A DNA stretch of 6,601 nucleotides. Origin: Blastocatellia bacterium. GTDB lineage: Bacteria > Acidobacteriota > Blastocatellia > Pyrinomonadales > Pyrinomonadaceae. A program made the position numbers and the translations under genes. Below the pieces are notes generated by a model. The model ran no database searches. It worked only from the letters and a program-made list of their open reading frames with translations, and was not told the origin of the DNA. The stretch covers positions 6,406 through 13,006 of the forward strand of contig DNNE01000105.1 of assembly GCA_003487805.1 (NCBI GenBank). The letters run 5' to 3'. This document shows, piece by piece, positions 1-5,540 of this stretch; position 1 is the first letter of the stretch; each line of letters opens with the position of its first letter.

Positions 1-155
1 TCAAAGACTTGCCGCGCATCGGCGTGGCAAAGCCATAGGGTAAGCAGACTGGCTTTCGGGTCCAGCTTCGGACGCCAGAGCGGTAGCCGCTATTGCTCGC
101 CGTGTTAACATAGCCATCGCCCCTGCGTCCACTCGCATCTGAGTTTCTCGTAACT
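1..155. other. Leading segment with no supported gene
   Basis: No reading frame here starts and stops like a gene. In frame 3 the window opens with a short open stretch that ends at a TAG at 36-38 and reads DLPRIGVAKP, so a gene entering from the left could end there; this is too short to identify. A 7-bp inverted repeat (29-35 with 50-56, 14-base loop) and a 5-bp one (79-83 with 87-91) are present, neither followed by a T-run. TGTTAACAT at 103-111 resembles an extended -10 box and could serve the transglycosylase gene that starts at 156, but no good -35 accompanies it. Confidence 0.3.
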
Positions 156-2522
156 ATGATCACACTTCGCAAACATCGCTTCGCATTTATTCTGATGAGC
201 CTGAGCACAATTCTGGTCGCGCTTGCGCCTTTGTTTCTGATTGCCAGTTGCCGCCCGCTGCAGCAAACACCGCAGGAGTTGAAGGCCCGCGAAACGTTGC
301 GCACGATGACGCGCGGCGGCGTGTTGCCCGCGGAAGATGCGATGGTGAAGATTGAAAAAGATTTTCCCAAAACGACAGCCGGGTCGCTCGCGAAGATGGT
401 TCATGCGCGAATCAGATTGAACGTGAAAGATTTTGCGGGCGCAGCGTCGCTGCTCGATTCATCTGCGTTTGCTGAATACACCGTCATTGGCGATTACGCT
501 TTGTGGATGAAGGGAAACGCCCTTGAGCAAGCGAACCGGCGCGCCGAAGCCCGCGCCGCTTACGAAAAACTCGCTCGCGATTTTCCGTTTTCATTGCGCG
601 CGCGCGACGCGCTATTGCGTGACGCGCAGATGTTGATGCAAGACGGCCAGGCGGGCGCGGTCCCGCTGACTCTGAAACCGATTGCGGCGAAAGATGATCC
701 GGCGGCGTTATTGCTTACGGCGAAGGCTTACGAGCAGACAGGAAATGCAACGAATGCGCTCGTGTCCTATCGCCGGCTGTATTTCTTCGCTCCGAATTCA
801 GGCGAAGTTGGTGAAGCACCGGCCGCGCTCACACGTCTTAATTCAAGTACAAGTGCGGCCAGCGCCGAAGAAGCCGTTGCCCGCGCGCAAAAGCTTTTCG
901 CCGCCAAACGATTCAGCGAAGCTTACGACGCTTACAGCGACGCGTTCCTGCACTTTCCAAACAGCGCTAATGCTGCAGGCCAGGCTAACCGGGCAATTGC
1001 GGCGGCTAACGCTCGCCGTTACCCCGAAGCGACCGCGGCTTTGAATGCGATCCCAACTTCGTCCGAGTCACGCGCCGAAGCGATGTTCAATCTCGCGCTT
1101 TCGTATGGCCGCGCAAAGCAATGGGCCCAGGCGCGCAGCACGACGGATGATTTGCATCGGACGCTTCCCAATAGCGCCTGGACCACGCGCGCATTTGTGC
1201 AGTTGGGCCAAGCCGCCGAAAACAACAAAGACGATACGAACGCGAGCTACTTCTATCGCGCGGCAGTGAATTTTTATCCGGGCAATGCGGAAGTTACCCC
1301 GGCGCAGTTCTATCTTGCCTGGGCCGCTCACGAAGCGAAAAACTTCGCGGAAGCTGGACGATTACTGACCGAGCATCTCGCGCTTTACGCGGGCAACAAT
1401 TCTGACTTTCGCGGCAAGGCAGCCTACTGGGCCGCGCGCGACAGTGAGCGCACCGGCAAGCTCGCCGAAGCGCGAGCGATATATCAAGGTCTGCAAGCTC
1501 GCTATGACGCGAATTGGTACGGCTATTTGGCGAAGCAGCGCCTGGATGACCTGGCGCGCAGCGGCGCGCCGCAAAGAGATTTTTCAGCAGACTCTTTAAT
1601 CGGCCGGGCAGTAGCGAACTTGCAAACAGTTACGGTCGCTGAAGAATCCCGACAGCCCAGTGACGACGAGGGGCGTCGCGAAAACGATCCTCGTGATTGG
1701 ATCGGCTTTGCAATCAGCAGGGCCGACCAACTTTCGATTGTGGGCACAGACGATTGGGCGTTGGAGGAATTAGGCGCGGTCTCATCCAGGAATCCAAACA
1801 GTCCGCGGATCAATCTGGCCATCGCCAAAATCTTTCGCGCCCGCAACGACAACGTCCAGGCTTTGAATTATCTGAAACGCAGCTATCCCGATTACTCGCA
1901 GATGAAACCGGAAGAGATGCGCCCGGACGAGTGGGACGTTTTCTATCCTTTACAGTTCTGGGACATCATCAAGCAGGAGTCTCGCGCGCGTGGACTCGAT
2001 CCTTACCAGGTCGCGGGTCTGATTCGTCAGGAAACTGTTTTCAATCCGCGCGCAGTCTCATCCGCGCGAGCTTACGGCTTGATGCAGTTACTCGTTCCGA
2101 CGGCTCTCACAACCGCGAGGCGCGTGGGCGTCGATCGCGCGATCACAATGGACTCACTTTTCGAACCGCGCCTGAACATTCAACTTGGGACCGCGTTCTT
2201 CAAAGATCAAATCGATAAGTACGGCCGCATCGAATATGTCGCCGCGGCTTACAACGCCGGCCCAAATCGCGTGGTCCAGTGGCGCGCTTCGCTGCCGCTG
2301 CAAATGGATGAGTGGCAAGAGGCAGTGCCTTTTCGCGAAACGCGCCTCTACATCCAGGGTGTCGTGCGCAACACGCTGCAATACCGGCGGCTATATGACG
2401 ACAATGGAAACTTCCGTCCGGAGGTGGGGGCGCGCGCGATCTATCCTTCGCCGAATTCAAACGCCTCGCCGACCAATTCCACAATTCGCATTCGCAAAGT
2501 GAGTGACGAAGAGGAAGAGTAA
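156..2522 (+). CDS. slt: Lipoprotein lytic murein transglycosylase, Slt70-like, with TPR-type repeats
   Basis: This enzyme should cleave the MurNAc-GlcNAc bond of peptidoglycan non-hydrolytically, leaving 1,6-anhydro-muropeptides, while anchored in the envelope. The 788-residue product begins with a basic n-region (RKHR), a hydrophobic stretch and a lipobox IASC, with lipidation expected at Cys32. Residues about 80-470 are helical TPR-like repeats (clear units near 113-145, 183-215, 308-340, 345-378 and 421-465), matching the superhelical U/L region of Slt70. The C-terminal SLT domain (about 605-745) has the catalytic Glu626 in IRQET, the FNPRA and GLMQL (641-645) motifs, and AYNAG at 698-702. 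All expected motifs are intact. The tail ends in an acidic DEEEE. ATG156 was chosen because it supplies the positive n-region; ATG195 would remove it. No Shine-Dalgarno sequence is visible. Classic Slt70 of E. coli is soluble and periplasmic, so the lipobox is a difference. Family assignment is secure; the exact orthology is not. Confidence 0.93.
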   Translation: MITLRKHRFAFILMSLSTILVALAPLFLIASCRPLQQTPQELKARETLRTMTRGGVLPAEDAMVKIEKDFPKTTAGSLAKMVHARIRLNVKDFAGAASLLDSSAFAEYTVIGDYALWMKGNALEQANRRAEARAAYEKLARDFPFSLRARDALLRDAQMLMQDGQAGAVPLTLKPIAAKDDPAALLLTAKAYEQTGNATNALVSYRRLYFFAPNSGEVGEAPAALTRLNSSTSAASAEEAVARAQKLFAAKRFSEAYDAYSDAFLHFPNSANAAGQANRAIAAANARRYPEATAALNAIPTSSESRAEAMFNLALSYGRAKQWAQARSTTDDLHRTLPNSAWTTRAFVQLGQAAENNKDDTNASYFYRAAVNFYPGNAEVTPAQFYLAWAAHEAKNFAEAGRLLTEHLALYAGNNSDFRGKAAYWAARDSERTGKLAEARAIYQGLQARYDANWYGYLAKQRLDDLARSGAPQRDFSADSLIGRAVANLQTVTVAEESRQPSDDEGRRENDPRDWIGFAISRADQLSIVGTDDWALEELGAVSSRNPNSPRINLAIAKIFRARNDNVQALNYLKRSYPDYSQMKPEEMRPDEWDVFYPLQFWDIIKQESRARGLDPYQVAGLIRQETVFNPRAVSSARAYGLMQLLVPTALTTARRVGVDRAITMDSLFEPRLNIQLGTAFFKDQIDKYGRIEYVAAAYNAGPNRVVQWRASLPLQMDEWQEAVPFRETRLYIQGVVRNTLQYRRLYDDNGNFRPEVGARAIYPSPNSNASPTNSTIRIRKVSDEEEE

Positions 2523-2529
2523 GCACCCA

Positions 2530-2565
2530 TCACCCTTTCCCTTGGGGAGAGGGCCCGGGTGAGGG
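2530..2565. repeat. REP-like GC-rich hairpin, copy 1
   Basis: CCCTTTCCC (2533-2541) pairs with GGGAGAGGG (2545-2553) around a TTG loop, giving 9 pairs including one G-T. An alternative outer pairing joins TCACCC (2530-2535) to GGGTGA (2557-2562). No T-run follows, so it is not a typical intrinsic terminator. It lies 7 bases after the transglycosylase stop codon. The CACCCT...GGGAGAGGG...GGGTGAGGG pattern is of the kind dispersed as intergenic palindromes in many bacterial genomes; that it is repeated elsewhere in this genome is an inference. Confidence 0.6.
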
Positions 2566-2589
2566 CATAGTGCGATAAGCTAAAACCGT

Positions 2590-2621
2590 CACCCTTAATC
2601 CCTCTCCCAAAGGAAGAGGGA
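2590..2621. repeat. REP-like GC-rich hairpin, copy 2
   Basis: TCCCTCT (2599-2605) pairs with AGAGGGA (2615-2621). A C-A mismatch follows, then CC/GG, closing on an AAA loop. It shares the CACCCTT...CCC...GAGGG outline with the copy about 60 bases upstream, in the same orientation. It ends 6 bases before the stop codon of the convergent peptidase gene. Together the two hairpins may help stop or stabilise both converging transcripts, but neither has a clear U-tract. Confidence 0.55.
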
Positions 2622-2627
2622 GATTCG

Positions 2628-3986
2628 TTATGGCTTCTCTTTCAGCGGCGGGAACAACGCTCCTGCTTTCGCCGCATCGATCGACACGCCGGCCAGCTTG
2701 GCTGCATAGGCCAAGACAGGATCGCTTTTCGACGCGAGGTCAGCTCCCGTGGGTAGCTTGATCTCGTCGGGCGTGACGCCGGCCTTTTCCAGACTCTTGC
2801 CGTCGCTCATTTTCACATCAGCGTCCGTCACACTCATGCCGTAAAACGACGCCGACGTCACTCCCAACTCATGCGAGAAAGTGCGCGCTCGCATTACTGC
2901 CCCCGAAGTAAGGTCGCCAATAACGGCGCCGCGTTTTTCGAGTTGGACCACGCGCGCCAGGATTTCTGCCGAAGACGCAGAGCCGCTATCAACCAGGACA
3001 ATCAGCTTGCCGCTGAATGAATTTTCGCCGCGCGATTTCGCATTCATGGGCTTCGTCTCCTTGCGACGTTGAATTTCGCCCACTTTGACATCGTGACCGA
3101 AAAGATTTCCGATCATGCGCAAGAGCGTCTCTTCGTAGCCGCCGGGGTTGCCGCGCAAGTCGAGAATTAGAGTTTTGTGAGTTCTCGCCTTACCCATCAA
3201 GTTGTCTACTTCATCGATTGAGAGATCGAACTCCGGCATTTTCCAGATCAACAAATCATCGCCGAATTCCTGAAGACGGTGACTCTTTTTTCGCTTGGCG
3301 TCTTCATTCTGGCTGTCCCGCACCAAATCCATGTAGTCGGAGTAGTTGGTCAAATCGATCGGCTTGCGAGTTTTTACTTTCGCGAGAATATCCATTTCTC
3401 GCGGTTGTTGACCGGGACTAGAAACCGTAACGTGCATGCCCGGCTGTGGCCGCAACGCGTAATACAAATAAACCAGCTTCCAAAGATTGGTGCGCGCGGG
3501 CTGGTAACCATCGATGAGATGGACCATGTCGCCAACCTTCAGTCCCTTGGTTTCCGCATCGCTCTTCTCTTTCACTTTCGTTACATAGGCATCATCACCA
3601 ATAACCTGCATCTCCCAACCGTAATCAGTGCTCGCCTGCCGGTCGGGCGGAATGAAGAAAGTGTGAGAATCGTCGAGGCTAAAAACGGCTTGGGCAATGA
3701 TTCCGAGTATCTGGCCATTGGACTGTGCGCTCTTCATCTTGTCCGCGGCGTCTTTGAAAACGGTGTCCGCATCGACACCGTGAAAGGATGCATCGAAATA
3801 GTTACTCTTAATGTCGTTGCGAACTTGATCCAGTATCATCTGCCCACGCTGTTTGTCATAGCTACTGATGGCCTGGGCCTGACAAACAGAAACGGAGAAC
3901 CATGCGGCTCCGATCAGAAGTATCGAGCAGGTTAGAATCGATCGAGCTTGCGGACGGACCATTCTCTTGAAGTTAAGGGGAATCAT
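2628..3986 (-). CDS. Secreted S41-family (tail-specific-like) peptidase with PDZ domain
   Basis: Predicted serine peptidase of family S41 acting outside the cytoplasm. The 452-residue product starts with a Sec signal peptide: basic residues KR/R..R, a hydrophobic core at about 16-35, and a likely SPase I site after AQA (residues 37-39). A helical N-terminal region ends in LDDSHTFF, where His108 sits in the position used as catalytic His in tricorn-type S41 enzymes. A PDZ-like domain follows (about 122-205, with GLKVGD). The catalytic core has LDLRGNPGG (275-283) and GSASSAEI with the likely nucleophile Ser338. The position 25 residues later, Lys in CtpA/Tsp, is Ala363 in TSGAV, so this is not a Ser-Lys enzyme of that type. 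The start at 3986 is chosen for its AGGAG 8 bases upstream and because the signal peptide follows directly; a longer frame to 4097 adds 37 residues with no such support. Substrate unknown. Confidence 0.9.
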   Translation of the reverse strand: MIPLNFKRMVRPQARSILTCSILLIGAAWFSVSVCQAQAISSYDKQRGQMILDQVRNDIKSNYFDASFHGVDADTVFKDAADKMKSAQSNGQILGIIAQAVFSLDDSHTFFIPPDRQASTDYGWEMQVIGDDAYVTKVKEKSDAETKGLKVGDMVHLIDGYQPARTNLWKLVYLYYALRPQPGMHVTVSSPGQQPREMDILAKVKTRKPIDLTNYSDYMDLVRDSQNEDAKRKKSHRLQEFGDDLLIWKMPEFDLSIDEVDNLMGKARTHKTLILDLRGNPGGYEETLLRMIGNLFGHDVKVGEIQRRKETKPMNAKSRGENSFSGKLIVLVDSGSASSAEILARVVQLEKRGAVIGDLTSGAVMRARTFSHELGVTSASFYGMSVTDADVKMSDGKSLEKAGVTPDEIKLPTGADLASKSDPVLAYAAKLAGVSIDAAKAGALFPPLKEKP

Positions 3987-3994
3987 GGTGGTCA

Positions 3995-3999
3995 CTCCT
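3995..3999 (-). promoter_or_regulatory. Ribosome binding site of the S41 peptidase gene
   Basis: AGGAG on the minus strand, separated by 8 bases from the ATG at 3986. It decides the start: the upstream in-frame ATG at 4097 has no comparable site and would bury the signal peptide 37 residues inside the protein. Confidence 0.75.
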
Positions 4000-4062
4000 G
4001 TCACGGTGAAGTCTAAAAACTTTGCCCGGCTTACGCGGCAAAAAGGTCGGGACCGGCGCGCG

Positions 4063-4071
4063 ATTTTAGCA
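4063..4071 (-). promoter_or_regulatory. Possible extended -10 promoter of the S41 peptidase gene
   Basis: On the minus strand this reads TGCTAAAAT, an extended -10 element (TGn followed by TAAAAT, 5 of 6 matches to TATAAT). No clear -35 lies upstream, which is usual for extended -10 promoters. Transcription would begin near 4056 and leave a leader of about 70 bases before the ATG at 3986. Inference from sequence only. Confidence 0.35.
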
Positions 4072-4148
4072 CGCTTGCCAAGCCGCGGAAAAATCAAAAT
4101 TCAATCAGCGTAATCCAAATCACTTTAAGGAACTCGATCTTGGTGCGC

Positions 4149-4154
4149 TAGAAT
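4149..4154 (+). promoter_or_regulatory. Possible -10 box of yjbQ giving a leaderless transcript
   Basis: TAGAAT matches TATAAT at 5 of 6 positions and ends 7 bases before the yjbQ ATG, so a transcript would start at or next to the start codon. No good -35 is visible (TTTAAG at 4124-4129 is a poor match with a 19-base spacer). The lack of any Shine-Dalgarno sequence just before the ATG agrees with leaderless expression. Confidence 0.4.
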
Positions 4155-4161
4155 TCCGCTC

Positions 4162-4554
4162 ATGTACACGCTCAAAATCCGTTCTCATCAACGCGAAGAG
4201 TTAATCGAATTCACCAACGAGGTGCGGCGACACCTCACTGATTCAGGCGTGAAGCAAGGTGTCGTCGTGCTCTATGTTCAGCACACGACGGCGGGTCTCA
4301 CGGTAAACGAGAACGCCGATCCGGACGTGCCACGCGACATGCTGCACGCGCTACGGACTTTGATTCCGCAACACGGCATGGGCTTTCGCCACGGCGAGGA
4401 AAACTCAGACGCACACATCAAAGCCAGCCTGGTTGGGCCAACCGTGACGGTTCCGTTCGCTGATGGAAAATTACTGCTGGGTCGTTGGCAGGGAATCTTT
4501 CTATGCGAGTTCGACGGCGGGCGGGAACGAAAAGTGATTATGATGGTACGCTGA
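4162..4554 (+). CDS. yjbQ: YjbQ family (UPF0047) protein
   Basis: A 130-residue cytoplasmic protein of the YjbQ/UPF0047 family, full length for this compact single-domain family. Family signatures are complete: HTTAGLTVNENADPDV (41-56), the FRHGEENSDAHIKASL region (75-90) with His77, Ser82, Asp83 and His85, and GRWQGIFLCEFDG (107-119) near the C-terminus. The clustered His, Glu and Asp residues are the conserved ligand pocket of the family. E. coli YjbQ has been reported to show weak thiamine-phosphate synthase activity, hence the database label 'secondary thiamine-phosphate synthase', but its physiological role is unsettled, and no thiamine gene lies nearby. The gene diverges from the S41 peptidase and stands alone. 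The ATG has no Shine-Dalgarno sequence and lies 7 bases after a -10-like TAGAAT, suggesting leaderless translation. The family call is very firm; the reaction is not. Confidence 0.95.
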   Translation: MYTLKIRSHQREELIEFTNEVRRHLTDSGVKQGVVVLYVQHTTAGLTVNENADPDVPRDMLHALRTLIPQHGMGFRHGEENSDAHIKASLVGPTVTVPFADGKLLLGRWQGIFLCEFDGGRERKVIMMVR

Positions 4555-4593
4555 GATTGACCGGCTAGACTCGTGGGCCACAGCAGACCCACC

Positions 4594-4642
4594 CTATATA
4601 TTAACGCCGACATATATGTTAATGCCGCTATATATACCGCAG
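4594..4642. repeat. Three imperfect 17-bp TA-rich tandem units
   Basis: Unit 1 is CTATATATTAACGCCGA (4594-4610), unit 2 is CATATATGTTAATGCCG (4611-4627), and unit 3 is CTATATATACCGCAG (from 4628, shorter). Each has a TATATA core followed by a GC-rich CCG, and the period is 17 bases. Unit 2 contains the perfect palindrome CATATATG, so the cluster is also roughly symmetric about 4614-4615. It ends directly at a TTGACA hexamer. It could be a set of binding sites or simple-sequence drift. Confidence 0.6.
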
Positions 4643-4671
4643 TTGACAAATAGAACCAGTTACCGTAGCGT
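4643..4671 (+). promoter_or_regulatory. Possible promoter: perfect TTGACA with a weak -10
   Basis: A consensus -35 TTGACA (4643-4648) is followed after 17 bases by TAGCGT (4666-4671), which matches the -10 consensus at only 3 positions. If used, it would serve the TTG-started gene at 4886 with a leader of about 205 bases. A possible terminator sits immediately downstream (T-run 4688-4693), which argues either for attenuation or against this being a promoter. Confidence 0.25.
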
Positions 4672-4693
4672 TATCAGGCAGCGGTTCTTTTTT
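4652..4693 (+). terminator. Possible intrinsic terminator with U-tract
   Basis: AGAACC (4652-4657) pairs with GGTTCT (4683-4688) and the second arm runs into six Ts (4688-4693). The 25-base interior folds poorly, so the hairpin is weaker than a typical terminator. It lies about 100 bases after the yjbQ stop and could end that transcript. The GTGGG/CCCAC hairpin 18 bases after the yjbQ stop is an alternative but has no T-run. Confidence 0.35.
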
Positions 4694-4868
4694 CTTACTC
4701 TCCGGCGTCATACTAAATATCCGATAAAAATCAAGCCACTAGATCGCGTCTGGCTCGATTCAATCCATTGAGATAGTAGATGAAAAAGTAATTCCTTCAT
4801 CGAAGGATTAAGCATTCTATGGTGAGGAATCCCGACTCCTTACTTTCCAATTAACGTTCGCACACCTG

Positions 4869-4874
4869 AAGGGA
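4869..4874 (+). promoter_or_regulatory. Weak ribosome binding site for the TTG-started gene
   Basis: AAGGGA lies 11 bases before the TTG at 4886. The spacing is longer than ideal. It supports the TTG because no ATG or GTG occurs in this frame between the upstream in-frame stop (4823-4825) and the TTG. Confidence 0.4.
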
Positions 4875-4885
4875 CAATCAATCAA

Positions 4886-5314
4886 TTGTTTAAAACCAAA
4901 TACAAGACTCTGGTTATTGGTCTGGCTCTGCTCTGCCTAACAATGGCGGGCTTCTCGTCGATCCGCACGTCTGCCTCAACGGTGGCGGCAGTCAATACAC
5001 CGCAGAATGCGGAGCTCGATTTCACGCTCGTAAACAAAACCGGCTACGACATCAAGCTGCTTTACATCGGCCCCAATAACAACCCTGAGTGGACCGATGA
5101 TATGGAGTTTCTTAAAGGAAAAGTATTTAAGACCGGGACCCAAATGGGAGTTAAGTTTAGTCCCAAAACCAAGGCGACGAAGTGGGACATCATGGTGAAG
5201 TGGACAGATGGATCCAAGAGCGCGGAATGGCTGGGACTGGATCTGTCAACCATTGAAAAACTAACCATTCTCTACGATGCTGACACCGACAAAACGACCT
5301 ACCACATTAATTAG
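4886..5314 (+). CDS. Small secreted protein of unknown function, TTG start
   Basis: A 142-residue protein with a clear Sec signal peptide: basic n-region (KTKYK), hydrophobic core at about 8-23, and a likely SPase I site near TSA (28-30) or VAA (33-35). The mature part, about 107 residues, looks like a small beta-rich domain. It opens with FTLVNKTGYDIKLLYI (46-61), then Trp69, Asp71 and Asp72, a KWDIMVKW stretch (99-106), EWLGLDLSTIEKLTI (114-128) and a final strand. The pattern 'VNKTG-x-x-I-x-x-LY ... W-x-x-D ... WD ... EW-x-x-L-x-L' resembles small exported proteins seen in several phyla, mostly called hypothetical. I cannot name a function. The start must be TTG: the first internal ATG (residue 20) would cut the signal peptide. 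The gene stands alone and ends in a strong terminator. Secretion is well supported; the role is unknown. Confidence 0.82.
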   Translation: MFKTKYKTLVIGLALLCLTMAGFSSIRTSASTVAAVNTPQNAELDFTLVNKTGYDIKLLYIGPNNNPEWTDDMEFLKGKVFKTGTQMGVKFSPKTKATKWDIMVKWTDGSKSAEWLGLDLSTIEKLTILYDADTDKTTYHIN

Positions 5315-5349
5315 TCCCCTGTAATCAGCGGGTTTAGTATCTGAAGAAG

Positions 5350-5382
5350 AAAAGGCGGCGAGTCACTGACTTGCCGCCTTTT
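5350..5382 (+). terminator. Strong intrinsic terminator after the small secreted protein gene
   Basis: AAAAGGCGGC (5350-5359) pairs perfectly with GCCGCCTTTT (5373-5382). The stem continues through a G-T pair and AGTC/GACT to an ACT loop, about 15 pairs in all. The descending arm ends in TTTT followed by AACTATTT. It starts 35 bases after the stop codon at 5312-5314. The A-rich ascending side (AGAAGAAAA) would also give a U-rich tail on the minus strand, so it may work in both directions. Confidence 0.88.
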
Positions 5383-5527
5383 AACTATTTACGGCGCCTT
5401 CATTACTGTCCATTCTTTCGCCGCCGAAGTCTATTCGCGATCCGCAAGTCCCCGCTTCTGGTTCGTTCATATTCCTGGAACTCAATTAACGCTGTTGCTG
5501 TCTAAACCGCAACGCATCTTCAAATTC

Positions 5528-5532
5528 AGGAG
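5528..5532 (+). promoter_or_regulatory. Ribosome binding site of the SIMPL-domain gene
   Basis: AGGAG with an 8-base A-rich spacer (AATAAAAA) before the ATG at 5541. It fixes the start and shows that the gene, although frameshifted, still has an intact translation signal. Confidence 0.8.
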
Positions 5533-5540
5533 AATAAAAA

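Larger units (their letters stand above)
4555..4885. other. Gene-free intergenic region rich in small structures
   Basis: This 331-base gap between yjbQ and the small secreted protein has no supportable gene on either strand and is more AT-rich than its surroundings. In order it holds a GTGGG/CCCAC inverted repeat (4573-4577 with 4588-4592), three TA-rich 17-bp repeats (4594-4642), a TTGACA box (4643-4648), a possible U-tract terminator (4652-4693) and two hairpins (4793-4807 and 4822-4843). A weak Shine-Dalgarno sequence precedes the TTG start at 4886. A small RNA or a structured leader is possible but not shown. Confidence 0.6.

Noticed and set aside
1..118. A 38-codon minus-strand frame ending exactly at the window edge
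   Set aside because: It has low-complexity composition, no Shine-Dalgarno support and no recognisable motif; ending at base 1 looks coincidental.
1697..2218. A 173-codon frame on the plus strand inside the transglycosylase gene
   Set aside because: It overlaps the C-terminal part of the transglycosylase gene, including the catalytic SLT region, in another frame and has no recognisable features.
3279..3935. A 218-codon open frame on the plus strand opposite the S41 peptidase
   Set aside because: It lies wholly inside the peptidase gene on the other strand, has no domain-like sequence or Shine-Dalgarno support, and the peptidase motifs are unmistakable. It is a shadow of GC-biased codon use.
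3987..4097. N-terminal extension of the S41 peptidase to an ATG at 4097
   Set aside because: It would put 37 basic residues before a good signal peptide, and the ATG at 3986 has AGGAG at ideal spacing. The possible promoter at 4063-4071 also lies inside the extension.
4573..4592. GTGGG/CCCAC hairpin as the yjbQ terminator
   Set aside because: The stem is only 5 bp with a 10-base interior, and no T-run follows; it is mentioned under the intergenic region but not called as a terminator.
4768..4794. TTGAGA...TAATTC as a promoter for the small secreted protein gene
   Set aside because: The spacer is only 15 bases and the -10 match is poor.
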